Shown here one piece after another: positions 1-8,055 of a stretch of 62,218 nt of DNA (position 1 is the stretch's first letter; each line of letters begins with the position of its first letter). The stretch lies in NCBI RefSeq assembly GCF_002873135.1, contig NZ_MCVI01000033.1, forward strand, positions 1-62,218, read 5' to 3'. The position numbers were made by a program, and so were the translations under genes. Below the pieces are notes generated by a model. It was given only the letters and a program-made list of their open reading frames with translations. It had not been told where the DNA came from and did not search any database. This DNA comes from Shewanella sp. 10N.286.48.A6. GTDB lineage: Bacteria; Pseudomonadota; Gammaproteobacteria; Enterobacterales; Shewanellaceae.

Positions 1-789
1 GTTGGTACAACCCACTTCAGCAGTAAGTGTTGGATCTTGCGCCATACGTAAATTAACATTTTGAGCAAAACCACCAGTGGCCATGATCACCCCACGTTTC
101 GCTCTCACATTAATCACTTTGCCTGGTTGGTCTTCTTCAAAGTGATAGTTTTGACGCATTTTAACGCCTAATACTTCACCTTTTTCACCGACTAAGAAGC
201 CTTCAAACTTCGAACGGTTGTGGGTGTTAACACCTAACTCGCGGCATTTTTTAAGTAATGGCTGAGTGATCCCCGCGCCGCAACTTACGGTTGTTTGATA
301 AGTACGAGCTACTGAGTGACCACCAAGTTGTTGTAAATACGGATGATATTCAGAACCTGCATCTAAGGTCATTTGCAGTGCTTCAACAGCATGCTCTGCT
401 ACATGGCGTAACAAGGCTTCATCTGCAATACCACGACCTGCTTTCATTTGATCGGCCACCATGCGCTCAACTGAATCGTCAACGCCTTCTTGTTGCTGCA
501 TTGGCGTTCCCGGCGCAGCAAACAGACCGCCATTAATGGCGGAGTTACCACCAAAGTAGGACATCTTTTCAAAAATATGCACATCTTTGGCACCGAGCTT
601 TTTTGCTTCAATTGCTGCTGCTAATCCGGCAAAAACCGAACCAATAATCACAATTTCAAATTCTTCATCCCACTTAACACCTGCAGCTTTTTCTGATACT
701 GCCATCGCAGGAGCAACCATTGCCGCGCCAGCTGCTACGCCTAAACCCGTGATAAATTTACGGCGTCCCAATAAGTCTATTTTAGTCAT
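1..789 (-). CDS. Tat-exported flavocytochrome-c-type FAD reductase subunit (3' end outside window)
   Basis: The 263 visible codons start at ATG 789 and run off the left edge. The N-terminus carries a twin-arginine signal (GRRKFITGLG) and an Ala-rich stretch ending near residue 30, so the protein should be exported folded to the periplasm. It then follows the flavocytochrome c / fumarate reductase flavoprotein family: an FAD dinucleotide-binding beta-strand, GGNSAINGG, LGGHS and ATGGF. There is no CxxCH, so haem would have to come from a separate cytochrome subunit. Family members reduce fumarate, urocanate or related unsaturated acids; the substrate cannot be told here. The dinucleotide motif reads GSVFAG instead of the usual GSGFAG, which is odd. 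It is divergent from the gene at 1139. Confidence 0.85.
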   Translation of the reverse strand, partial: MTKIDLLGRRKFITGLGVAAGAAMVAPAMAVSEKAAGVKWDEEFEIVIIGSVFAGLAAAIEAKKLGAKDVHIFEKMSYFGGNSAINGGLFAAPGTPMQQQEGVDDSVERMVADQMKAGRGIADEALLRHVAEHAVEALQMTLDAGSEYHPYLQQLGGHSVARTYQTTVSCGAGITQPLLKKCRELGVNTHNRSKFEGFLVGEKGEVLGVKMRQNYHFEEDQPGKVINVRAKRGVIMATGGFAQNVNLRMAQDPTLTAEVGCTN

Positions 790-833
790 CGGTCATCACC
801 CTTTTGTTTTGATTGACACCGATATAATAGAAC

Positions 834-847
834 TGGAATCGATTCCA
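834..847. promoter_or_regulatory. Operator-like palindrome, copy 1
   Basis: TGGAATCGATTCCA is a perfect 14-bp palindrome lying 45 bp upstream of the reductase start. It has the form TGGAA-N4-TTCCA, the same as the repeat at 946-965. The centres are 115 bp apart, close to 11 helical turns, which would suit a regulator bridging both sites. The cognate protein is not identifiable in this window. Confidence 0.55.
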
Positions 848-945
848 AAATGGGAACCAATGTTAAATTATGTCGAAAGTGGTTATTTTTATGTCACTAA
901 TCAATTGTAGGTAGAGTTTTCAGGAAAAATGTAATGAGTAAATCA

Positions 946-965
946 TTTTGGAATGAGTTCCAAAA
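946..965. promoter_or_regulatory. Operator-like palindrome, copy 2
   Basis: TTTTGGAA-tgag-TTCCAAAA is a perfect 8-bp inverted repeat with a 4-base spacer. It contains the same TGGAA-N4-TTCCA core as the site at 834-847. It lies about midway in the divergent gap, so it could act on either gene. Confidence 0.55.
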
Positions 966-1138
966 AACATAACCTTTATTTCACAGCGTACTGAACTGGG
1001 CAGCTTGTAACTAAGCTGTTAATACTAATTGTTTTTAGGTAACATTGTCTTTGAGGACGACCTCAGCAATTGCGCACAAGCCACAATTGATACCATAAGG
1101 GGACGGCCCCATCTGATAAACACAGATAGGAGCCCAAC

Positions 1139-1876
1139 ATGTTCAAACCTCATTTTATTCTCGCCATCATTACGCTATTAGTCAGTCTATTCAATCCAGC
1201 ACAAGCTACTGAGCAACCATCATCCCATTATGGCATCCACGGTATGACGTTATTTGGCGGTGAAGATGGCCTGTTTGCCTCACACTTACCCATGTACCAC
1301 CAACCCCACAACGTGCAGATGATCATGCAGTTTCACTTTGTCGACATTCAAGTTGATAACGCAGTAAAAAAACGGCTGCAACAGCAGGCAACCCAGCCGC
1401 AACAACTATGGACTATTGTGCCGCAGCCATTTGATTTGATGACGCTAAAACCCACCATCGATAATGCGTTACCTCAGTTAACCATTGACGTGGTTGAAGG
1501 CCACTTTGAACGTGGTGGTGTCAGTCAATTCTTCGAGCAAGCCATTATGATTGATAAAATCATGTTGTTTTCGACCTTAGATATGCAACAAGGCCAACCA
1601 AAATCCAGCATTACTGATTATCTTAATATTGCTGCAAGCCCCACTAGCCCCAACCAGTTTTTAATTAAACGCTTAGAAAGTAGGCCTGAAGCCGACCATT
1701 TATTGCGGGTAACCAGCCATGACTTATCTGATATATCTCAAATCACTGTAGCAACGAGCTCAATGCATCCATCTGTCACTGAGATTATTGCAGCGCTTAA
1801 TGAGCAAACAAATCAGCCACAATTACAACAAGGTGATGTTATTGAAGTCTATCTTGAGACTGGCGAGTTACAGTAA
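1139..1876 (+). CDS. Exported protein of unknown function
   Basis: A 245-residue protein with a clear Sec signal peptide (hydrophobic stretch to about residue 23, ending AQA). After it come YGIHGMTLFGG and SHLPMYHQPHN, a His/Met-rich stretch that would suit metal binding. I do not recognise a named family and assign no function. ATG 1139 has AGGAG about 7 bases upstream. Its stop overlaps the start of the next gene by one base (TAATG), so the two are probably translationally coupled. The mature protein should be periplasmic while its partner is cytoplasmic. Confidence 0.75.
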   Translation: MFKPHFILAIITLLVSLFNPAQATEQPSSHYGIHGMTLFGGEDGLFASHLPMYHQPHNVQMIMQFHFVDIQVDNAVKKRLQQQATQPQQLWTIVPQPFDLMTLKPTIDNALPQLTIDVVEGHFERGGVSQFFEQAIMIDKIMLFSTLDMQQGQPKSSITDYLNIAASPTSPNQFLIKRLESRPEADHLLRVTSHDLSDISQITVATSSMHPSVTEIIAALNEQTNQPQLQQGDVIEVYLETGELQ

Positions 1877-2556
1877 TGGCCGCATTATCACTAGCGGCGA
1901 TCAAACACCACAGCGCTGAAGGCCCGGGGCGTATTCAAGATTGGTGTGACAGTCACGGCCATCAGCTCACCTGTTTTATGGCGCCTTTAGGCGCGCTGCC
2001 TAAGTTAACTAATTTTGATGGGCTAATTATTTTAGGCGGGCCTACGGATGTGGCAGACAACCCGGCGTGGATGCAGGCCGAGCTTGAATTAATAAAGGAT
2101 GCTATCGACATTGATATGCCGATTTTAGCCATTTGCTTAGGGGCGCAACTATTAGCCACAGCCCTGGGAGCCAGCCTGTATAAATTAGAACAGCCCGAAC
2201 TCGGCTGGCATGAGGTTAAGCTGTTATCAAACGGATTAGTCGCTGAAACACTAATGGTGCCTCAATGGCATTTTTATGGGTTTGATTTTAATCAGCAAGC
2301 CCAAGAAAACAAGCCTATGAAACAAGTCAGTATTGAAGCCAGTTCAGTACTATGTCACCAGCAAGCCTTTCGCCACCAGCGTCAATTAGGGCTGCAGTTT
2401 CATCCCGAGTGGCATGAGCTACAAATACACGCCTTAATTGAACACTTTAAAGATGATTGCCCATTCGATACAGAAACTAAGCCGCTATTGCAGCAGCAAT
2501 TAGCGCTGTGGTTTATGTCATTATTGGACTCAATGTTTAAGCCTAATGACCACTAA
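1876..2556 (+). CDS. Class I glutamine amidotransferase-like protein
   Basis: A 226-residue stand-alone GATase1 domain resembling the GMP synthase glutaminase family. The nucleophile elbow AICLGAQLL carries the cysteine near residue 86, and FHPEWH near residue 176 supplies the catalytic His and Glu, so the triad looks intact. LGGPTDV near residue 53 is the usual oxyanion-side glycine strand. No synthetase domain is attached. Such proteins include gamma-glutamyl-polyamine hydrolases and unassigned GMP synthase-like hydrolases; the substrate is unknown. The start overlaps the upstream stop, indicating a two-gene operon. Confidence 0.8.
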   Translation: MAALSLAAIKHHSAEGPGRIQDWCDSHGHQLTCFMAPLGALPKLTNFDGLIILGGPTDVADNPAWMQAELELIKDAIDIDMPILAICLGAQLLATALGASLYKLEQPELGWHEVKLLSNGLVAETLMVPQWHFYGFDFNQQAQENKPMKQVSIEASSVLCHQQAFRHQRQLGLQFHPEWHELQIHALIEHFKDDCPFDTETKPLLQQQLALWFMSLLDSMFKPNDH

Positions 2557-2587
2557 GATTTTGTCGCTAGATTCTGCATTAACGATA

Positions 2588-4315
2588 CTAGCACTGGCTA
2601 ATAGTAATGTTGGGTATTAGTGGCTTATCTTTTTTCTTTTCCTGTTTGTGTTTATACATTCGTTGATCCGCTAGTGATAAGCACTCTGATTGATTTGCTG
2701 TTTCAAAGCTTGTGGCAATACCAAAACTTAAACCTATATTCTTCCACCTAGTTCGCTGTAATTCCTGCTCTGTTTTGAGCAGTGCTACTGACAATTGCGA
2801 AATCACTGAAGCTGTTTGTTGAAGATTTGTAATTTCAGCCACCAAAATAAACTCATCACCTCCAGATCTGAAAATAGTTCCCAAACCTTGAAGTTTTTGT
2901 TGAATAAGATCGACTGTGGAAATTAATAATTTATCGCCTTCATCATGGCCAAATGTATCGTTAATCTCTTTAAAACCATCAAGATCAATAAATGTTAGAC
3001 AATAGCCCCCAGTTAGCTTGGCGAGCTTTTCATTTTGAGCATAGCGATTGCCTATTTTTGTTAATGGGTCTATCCGAGAAATAGTATAACTGCGATGATA
3101 GTCCTTCTGTTTTATTTGCAACCATTCAGTCAATGATAACAAAATACAAATACAATCAATTGTTAATGCAACTTGCACAATCAATTCTGTAGAGATATTC
3201 CAATCAAGTTTTAGGGCATGAGATAAAACATAAGCAAACAGAGACAAGCCATATAACAGGTTACCTATTAAATAATATTTGGCTTTAAAATCCAAAGTGG
3301 TGAGCATAAAGATGCCTGTCCCGATACTTATTGGGATCCATACAGCTGCAATAATATGGGATATTAAGAAGCTGTTATTAAAGGATAGAAAAGGCATCAA
3401 TAAGCCAAGAGTAACGCTGACTATTGATAATAAATTAAATAGCTTTGCGAATTTACTATGCTCCTGAGGGCAATTAAACAGTAGCTTAGTAAATTGACTT
3501 GCAGAAGCGATAGCAAACGGAAATATCATGATGCCAATATAAACAGGGTTAAAAGCGCTGACACTAAACAGCTGCCCGAAACTTCCAGAGGCAACAAGCC
3601 AACCTAAACCATGAAAACCAACATATCCGGCGCAGGCTAAGGTCACTAAATATCGGGTTCTGAAATAGATAAAACATGCAATTAAAGCGAGTGTAATCAT
3701 CACCGAGAAAGCCATAGTATTAATGCTATTGGTAATAAATTGTTTGTTATAGAAAGCCGCTTTACTATAAATATTAACGTCTACCGGTGTGGCGAATTTT
3801 TTGGCTTGTATAAAAATCCACAGTACACCACGCTCTTGTTGACTCAACATCAGTGAGAAGGTTTGTGAATGAGCTAATTTAGGGTTTGTACCAGTTATTT
3901 GCCCAAAGCTTGCTAAAGCAACAACTTCACCTTGCTCTGACTGCCAATATGCAGTCCCTATGTCTAAGTAATTTGTATATAAATTCACAAACCGAGTGTG
4001 CTGAATATCACGACTATTGGCTAGTGGTATCCTTGCCACAAAAGCCCCGTTTCCTCCCAAGGTAGAAGTCACTTGCTTGGCATCGGCATATAAGAGCACT
4101 AGATCGGTAAATCGAGGATCTGAAATCAGGGGCGAAGTTTTATACCAGAGATTTTCCTCAACAATTTCAATTTTATCGCGTTCATCTAACGTAACATAAG
4201 GGCTAGCACTTACCGTACCAACGGCAAGTGAGATAAGAAAACAAACAAAAAGTGCGGTAATTCTTGCTATATTATTGATAAAATTTAGTCCTTTAAATTT
4301 ATTTTTATTCCGCAT
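2588..4315 (-). CDS. 7TM-DISM diguanylate cyclase (GGDEF)
   Basis: A 575-residue membrane sensor. A signal/TM segment (about residues 18-37) leads a periplasmic 7TMR-DISM-type sensory domain (about 40-200). Seven hydrophobic helices follow (about 205-400), then a C-terminal GGDEF domain starting at DPLTKIGNR. The active-site motif is intact (FRSGGDEFIL), so it should make cyclic di-GMP from two GTP. The RxxD product-inhibition site expected five residues upstream of GGDEF is absent (LGTIF there), so allosteric feedback is probably missing. The ligand is unknown. Monocistronic on the minus strand. Confidence 0.88.
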   Translation of the reverse strand: MRNKNKFKGLNFINNIARITALFVCFLISLAVGTVSASPYVTLDERDKIEIVEENLWYKTSPLISDPRFTDLVLLYADAKQVTSTLGGNGAFVARIPLANSRDIQHTRFVNLYTNYLDIGTAYWQSEQGEVVALASFGQITGTNPKLAHSQTFSLMLSQQERGVLWIFIQAKKFATPVDVNIYSKAAFYNKQFITNSINTMAFSVMITLALIACFIYFRTRYLVTLACAGYVGFHGLGWLVASGSFGQLFSVSAFNPVYIGIMIFPFAIASASQFTKLLFNCPQEHSKFAKLFNLLSIVSVTLGLLMPFLSFNNSFLISHIIAAVWIPISIGTGIFMLTTLDFKAKYYLIGNLLYGLSLFAYVLSHALKLDWNISTELIVQVALTIDCICILLSLTEWLQIKQKDYHRSYTISRIDPLTKIGNRYAQNEKLAKLTGGYCLTFIDLDGFKEINDTFGHDEGDKLLISTVDLIQQKLQGLGTIFRSGGDEFILVAEITNLQQTASVISQLSVALLKTEQELQRTRWKNIGLSFGIATSFETANQSECLSLADQRMYKHKQEKKKDKPLIPNITISQC

Positions 4316-4688
4316 AACATACGTGTTATTAAATTTAATTGTAGCTGCTAATTATATATTTCGTAGCGGAAACCTTTTACTTTGTTAAGCTCTAATAATG
4401 GTTTTATTCCTAATCAGTTAACTCTACGCTCTATGCCACCATGAAACGTTAGCCAGCTCAAAAATTAACAGTTAAATAAAACGCTCACAAACCAGACTAT
4501 TACAACAAGCTCATCCCAAACAAAATTTGCGGTAGATCTTCACTTTCTATTATCTATTACGCTAAGCTAACTACCAACAAAATACTGAATTATAAAGGAA
4601 TAATATAAAAAGCTATTTTAGATGAGTACGGCTCAGTTGCCAGTTGATTACTCTTCATAACAATAATAAAAGTAAGGACACATAGAAC
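4316..4688. other. Intergenic region without recognisable feature
   Basis: This 373-bp AT-rich gap lies between divergent genes and must hold both promoters. I see an AAGG ribosome-binding site before ATG 4689 but no operator, terminator or RNA gene I can support. Confidence 0.4.
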
Positions 4689-5159
4689 ATGTACCAGAAT
4701 AAACAAGCTATCGCATTAGGAACTCTAGTATTTATGACCTTCACAGGGGTCATCATATTGATCTTAGCCTTGTGGGCTTGGCCAAAATACAACGTCTACA
4801 AAATGGAACTCAATGGACAGGCAGCGTTAAAAGAAGCCCAATGGTCAAAACAGATCCTTATTGAAGAATCCAAAGCCAGAGAACAAGCAGCTTTAATGCA
4901 AGCTAAAGCGAGAGTCACACTTGCCGAAGCAGAAGGTAAGGCGCTAATTGTTCGAGCAAAATCTGAGGGCGCAGCTGATATCGAACTTGCCAAGGCTGCA
5001 GCAGAAGCCAACAAGATCATTGGTGAATCATTAAAAGATAATGAAGCTTACTTACGTTATATCTGGATAAAAGGCTTACAAGACGGCAGTGGCGAGCGGA
5101 TTTATATTCCTACCGAAGCGGGAATGCCAATTTTAGAAGCTGGCAAAGCTGGAAGCTAA
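4689..5159 (+). CDS. Small membrane-anchored band-7/stomatin tail-like protein
   Basis: 156 residues. One N-terminal transmembrane helix (about residues 8-31) is followed by an Ala/Glu/Lys-rich coiled coil (about 45-115), ending in GESLKDNEAYLRYIWIKGL. The coiled coil and tail resemble the C-terminal part of prohibitin/stomatin-type proteins, but the SPFH (band 7) globular domain itself is missing. It may oligomerise or pair with a full SPFH protein. It converges on the flotillin gene yqiK across a shared terminator. The function is not established. Confidence 0.75.
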   Translation: MYQNKQAIALGTLVFMTFTGVIILILALWAWPKYNVYKMELNGQAALKEAQWSKQILIEESKAREQAALMQAKARVTLAEAEGKALIVRAKSEGAADIELAKAAAEANKIIGESLKDNEAYLRYIWIKGLQDGSGERIYIPTEAGMPILEAGKAGS

Positions 5160-5203
5160 ATAATTTGCTGTAATTTCAGTGTTCAATATACTCAAGAGAA
5201 AAC

Positions 5204-5232
5204 AAAAAAGAGGATTATTAATCCTCTTTTTT
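5204..5232. terminator. Bidirectional terminator between tail protein and yqiK
   Basis: A run of six A, the stem GAGGAT-tatta-ATCCTC, then six T. Flanking A and T runs make it functional in both directions, fitting the two convergent genes. Confidence 0.85.
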
Positions 5233-5268
5233 AGGTTTAGATGCTAGCCCAAGTCTGAGCTAGTACAG

Positions 5269-7047
5269 TTAATTAGCCTTCGGCGCTAAAGCCTCTGAAT
5301 TTTTACTACCATTTGCTGTTACTGGAGGCATATTACTTTGCTTAATTGCGCTGCGAGTTGTATCAGTTAAGAAGTTTTCACCACTCACTAAGTCATTTAA
5401 CGTGCCAGATTTTGAGTCTACCAACCCAAGCTCTTGCAGCATTGAGTCTACCAGTGGTGCATTGGCACGATAATTAAGCGCTGCCGAGGTAATTTGCTCC
5501 GCCATACCTGACGTTCCTGTTGCTACGCTAGCATCGTTACCAGGCCCAGCACCATGGTAGCCTTGAAGAATCTTAATACCATCTATATTTTCTAAAGGTT
5601 TAACGGCATTAGCCACGATTTCAGGCAGTACTTTTAATATCGCGAGGGCTTTTTGCAGCTCAATTTGCTCATCTTTCAAGGTGTTTTCAGCTTCATACAA
5701 AGCTTGTTTACCAGCAGCTTCTACAGCAAACACTTTTTCATCTGCTTCTGCTCGCAGTTTCTTTGAATCTGAATCTGCCCTTGCATCAGTTAATATCGCA
5801 ATGGCTCTATCTTCAGCAGCTTGTTTCTCTGCCGCAGCTTGAACTGTCACCCCGACAGCTTCTCGCTCAGCTTCTTTCTTAGCGTCAATCACTTCAATTT
5901 CTTTACGACGGTTTGCTTCAGCAACCTGTCTTGCAGTAATAACCGCTTCTTCTTTTTCCACTTTGTCTTTTTCAGCACCTGCAGCTTTGGCTCTTGCTGC
6001 CGACTCTTCTTCTGACTTCACTGCGACTGCAATTTGTTTTTCTTGTTCAGACACTTCAATGTCGCGTTGTTGTTGAATTTGCGCCTGAGCAAGCGTCCTT
6101 TTCTTATCAATCTGACGAGTTTCAATGTCTTTTGATTTCTCAATTTCAGCGGCTTCAATGGCTTGTTCTTTTGCAATTTCAGCTTCACGCTCTTCACGCT
6201 CATTACTCTCACGGGTTTTGGCAATTTCAGCTTTTTGATCCGCACGTTTAAAAGCAATTATTTGCTCTTGGTTTAGGCGTGCTTCCTCTTCTTCTTTTTT
6301 TATTTCTAGAGATTGGCGCTCAGCTTCTAAGTTTCTGCGCTGGATTTTTACGCGGTTTTCTTGTTCAATATCATTGGTTTCTTTACGTTTTTCTTCAATA
6401 ATTTTAGCCAGTCTTGCGCGGCCTTCAGCATCAAAGGCATTATTTTCATTAAAGAATTGCAGGTCAGTTTGGTCAAATCCTGTTAGTGATACTGACTCCA
6501 GTTCTAAACCATTTTTCTCTAGATCATTAGCAACACTTTGTTGTACTTTTTGCACAAAATCAGTTCGTTGTTCATGCATTTCGGTCATGGTCATTTCAGC
6601 AGCAACGGCGCGTAGTACATCAACGAATTTGGACTCCATTAGCTTCTTAAGCTCTTCCACACGCATGGTTCTTGTACCCAGCGTTTGCGCTGCCATAGAA
6701 ATGCCTTCTTGGCTTGGGGCCACACGCAAATAAAAATCTGCTTTAACGTCCACTCGCATTCTGTCTTTGGTGATCAACGCATCTTTTTGGGTTTTCTCGA
6801 CTTCAATACGTAAGGTATTCATATTGACTGGAATGGTTTCATGCAACACAGGTAGGCAAATAGTACCGCCGTCTTTTACGACTTTTTCGCCACCAAAACC
6901 GGTACGTACAAAGGCAATTTCTTTTGAGGCGCGAATGTATAATTTAGCGAAGATTAATCCGATGGTGATAAAAGCAAGGACTGCTATACCGGCCATGATT
7001 AAGATAAACATGGTATTTGAACTTGAAGATATTTCTAGGGCGTCCAT
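5269..7047 (-). CDS. yqiK: Flotillin-like SPFH protein YqiK
   Basis: 592 residues. An N-terminal membrane helix (about 12-34) precedes an SPFH domain (about 35-210), a long Glu/Lys/Ala-rich coiled coil (about 210-470) and a C-terminal tail. This is the flotillin architecture: it oligomerises at the inner membrane in ordered microdomains. The coiled coil produces long spurious open frames on both strands. It lies 88 bp downstream of yqiJ on the same strand; the pair matches the conserved yqiJ-yqiK operon, parallel to yuaF-floT of Bacillus. In other bacteria this is linked to envelope stress handling and membrane fluidity. Confidence 0.93.
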   Translation of the reverse strand: MDALEISSSSNTMFILIMAGIAVLAFITIGLIFAKLYIRASKEIAFVRTGFGGEKVVKDGGTICLPVLHETIPVNMNTLRIEVEKTQKDALITKDRMRVDVKADFYLRVAPSQEGISMAAQTLGTRTMRVEELKKLMESKFVDVLRAVAAEMTMTEMHEQRTDFVQKVQQSVANDLEKNGLELESVSLTGFDQTDLQFFNENNAFDAEGRARLAKIIEEKRKETNDIEQENRVKIQRRNLEAERQSLEIKKEEEEARLNQEQIIAFKRADQKAEIAKTRESNEREEREAEIAKEQAIEAAEIEKSKDIETRQIDKKRTLAQAQIQQQRDIEVSEQEKQIAVAVKSEEESAARAKAAGAEKDKVEKEEAVITARQVAEANRRKEIEVIDAKKEAEREAVGVTVQAAAEKQAAEDRAIAILTDARADSDSKKLRAEADEKVFAVEAAGKQALYEAENTLKDEQIELQKALAILKVLPEIVANAVKPLENIDGIKILQGYHGAGPGNDASVATGTSGMAEQITSAALNYRANAPLVDSMLQELGLVDSKSGTLNDLVSGENFLTDTTRSAIKQSNMPPVTANGSKNSEALAPKAN

Positions 7048-7135
7048 TTCTATTCCTTTAATAATTACAAATGATGGTTCTATCCGTGATTTAATTTTTG
7101 AAGCTTATTGATATTTCAGTGTTGAAACTTATTGC

Positions 7136-7780
7136 TTAAAACGGCTCAAGCCTAGCGACTAGCCAAATACTGCCAGACTTACGTAGCAATACGACCTGTT
7201 CATTTTGACTAAAGCTTTCTTCTGCGAATTCTGGCGCCACCATCACATAATGTTTCTGAGAATGTTGATCTACCAGTACCGCTTCTGCAGGACTATTTAG
7301 TTTGGCGGTGCCGACTGTAATTTTGGCTGACAGACCACTAAAACTGTCTGTAGATACCGCTAGTGACTCATTTTTAGGGAGAATTCTTGCCAAAGGTCGC
7401 CCAAGTATTGAGGTACTAAAAAGACTCGCGATCAGCACTATAGGCGTACTGATTATTGGGGAGGTTAAGTGGCCAGCATAAACGTAGCTCAAGAAATTTA
7501 AACTGTAGCCTAGGAGCGTAAAGCTGGTTAACAACAGCACTAACCAAATAAGTAATGGCAACTTATTAAGGCAAAGCCAACCCAGTAACGGCGTTAACCC
7601 TGTTTGAGCAACATCAATGCCTGCATCAAAATCTAAATCGATTGGGGATATGTGATCTAACAGGCTGGAAATACTGAAACCAATGACTAAGCCAACTCCC
7701 TCTAAAACAGCTAGGGTCAGCACTAAAGTCAATGCTATCGCATAGGGTGTATTGGCATTGATTAATAAAAATTCGAGCAT
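7136..7780 (-). CDS. yqiJ: YqiJ-type membrane protein with NfeD-like OB fold
   Basis: 214 residues. Three to four hydrophobic helices occupy about residues 10-130 (20-45, 72-95, 105-125). A C-terminal soluble segment (about 145-214, from GLSAKITVGTAKLNSPAEA) has the look of the OB-fold of NfeD/YqiJ proteins. It is the upstream member of the yqiJ-yqiK pair. NfeD-type partners are thought to organise or stabilise flotillin assemblies. No protease domain is present, unlike long NfeD proteins. Confidence 0.87.
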   Translation of the reverse strand: MLEFLLINANTPYAIALTLVLTLAVLEGVGLVIGFSISSLLDHISPIDLDFDAGIDVAQTGLTPLLGWLCLNKLPLLIWLVLLLTSFTLLGYSLNFLSYVYAGHLTSPIISTPIVLIASLFSTSILGRPLARILPKNESLAVSTDSFSGLSAKITVGTAKLNSPAEAVLVDQHSQKHYVMVAPEFAEESFSQNEQVVLLRKSGSIWLVARLEPF

Positions 7781-7903
7781 AACTGTATTCCTTTACAGCA
7801 AACACCAAGCATCTAAATAGCGAATAGATGGTGTTAAATGAGGGTTTAAAGTCGTTTTGCATTAAAACGCTATTAACTCTCCAAAATTCAAGGTAAACAA
7901 CAA

Positions 7904-7945
7904 TATCAGAACAAAAGTATCAGAACAAAAGTATCAGAACAAAAG
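7904..7945. repeat. Three tandem copies of a 14-bp unit
   Basis: The unit TATCAGAACAAAAG occurs three times perfectly and without spacers, then degenerates (TATTTG). It lies in the gap upstream of yqiJ. It could be slippage expansion or an iterated binding site. It is too short and unspaced for CRISPR. Confidence 0.9.
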
Positions 7946-8055
7946 TATTTGTAAACAGTCACCTAATTGATTTATCACTCAAGTGAATCTGCAAGTGCTA
8001 GCTAAAGCGGTCAAATTGCCCTTTGCAGAGAATTTGACGCCTATTAACAACAGCG

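Larger units (their letters stand above)
790..1138. other. Divergent intergenic region, reductase / exported protein
   Basis: This 349-bp gap separates two divergent genes. It holds two inverted repeats of the same type (listed separately). Nearer the rightward gene are two short hairpins, TGAGG-acga-CCTCA and GGGG-acgg-CCCC, then AGGAG about 7 bases before ATG 1139. I recognise no RNA gene or riboswitch here. Confidence 0.5.

Noticed and set aside
587..910. 107-codon plus-strand frame over the reductase start
   Set aside because: It is antisense to the Tat signal and runs through the operator region; its sequence is low-complexity and unlike a real protein.
5821..6257. Several open frames on both strands inside yqiK
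   Set aside because: They are shadows of the highly repetitive Glu/Lys/Ala coiled coil; none has a ribosome-binding site or protein-like composition.
7904..7945. Possible CRISPR array
   Set aside because: The units are only 14 bp, with no spacers and no cas genes.
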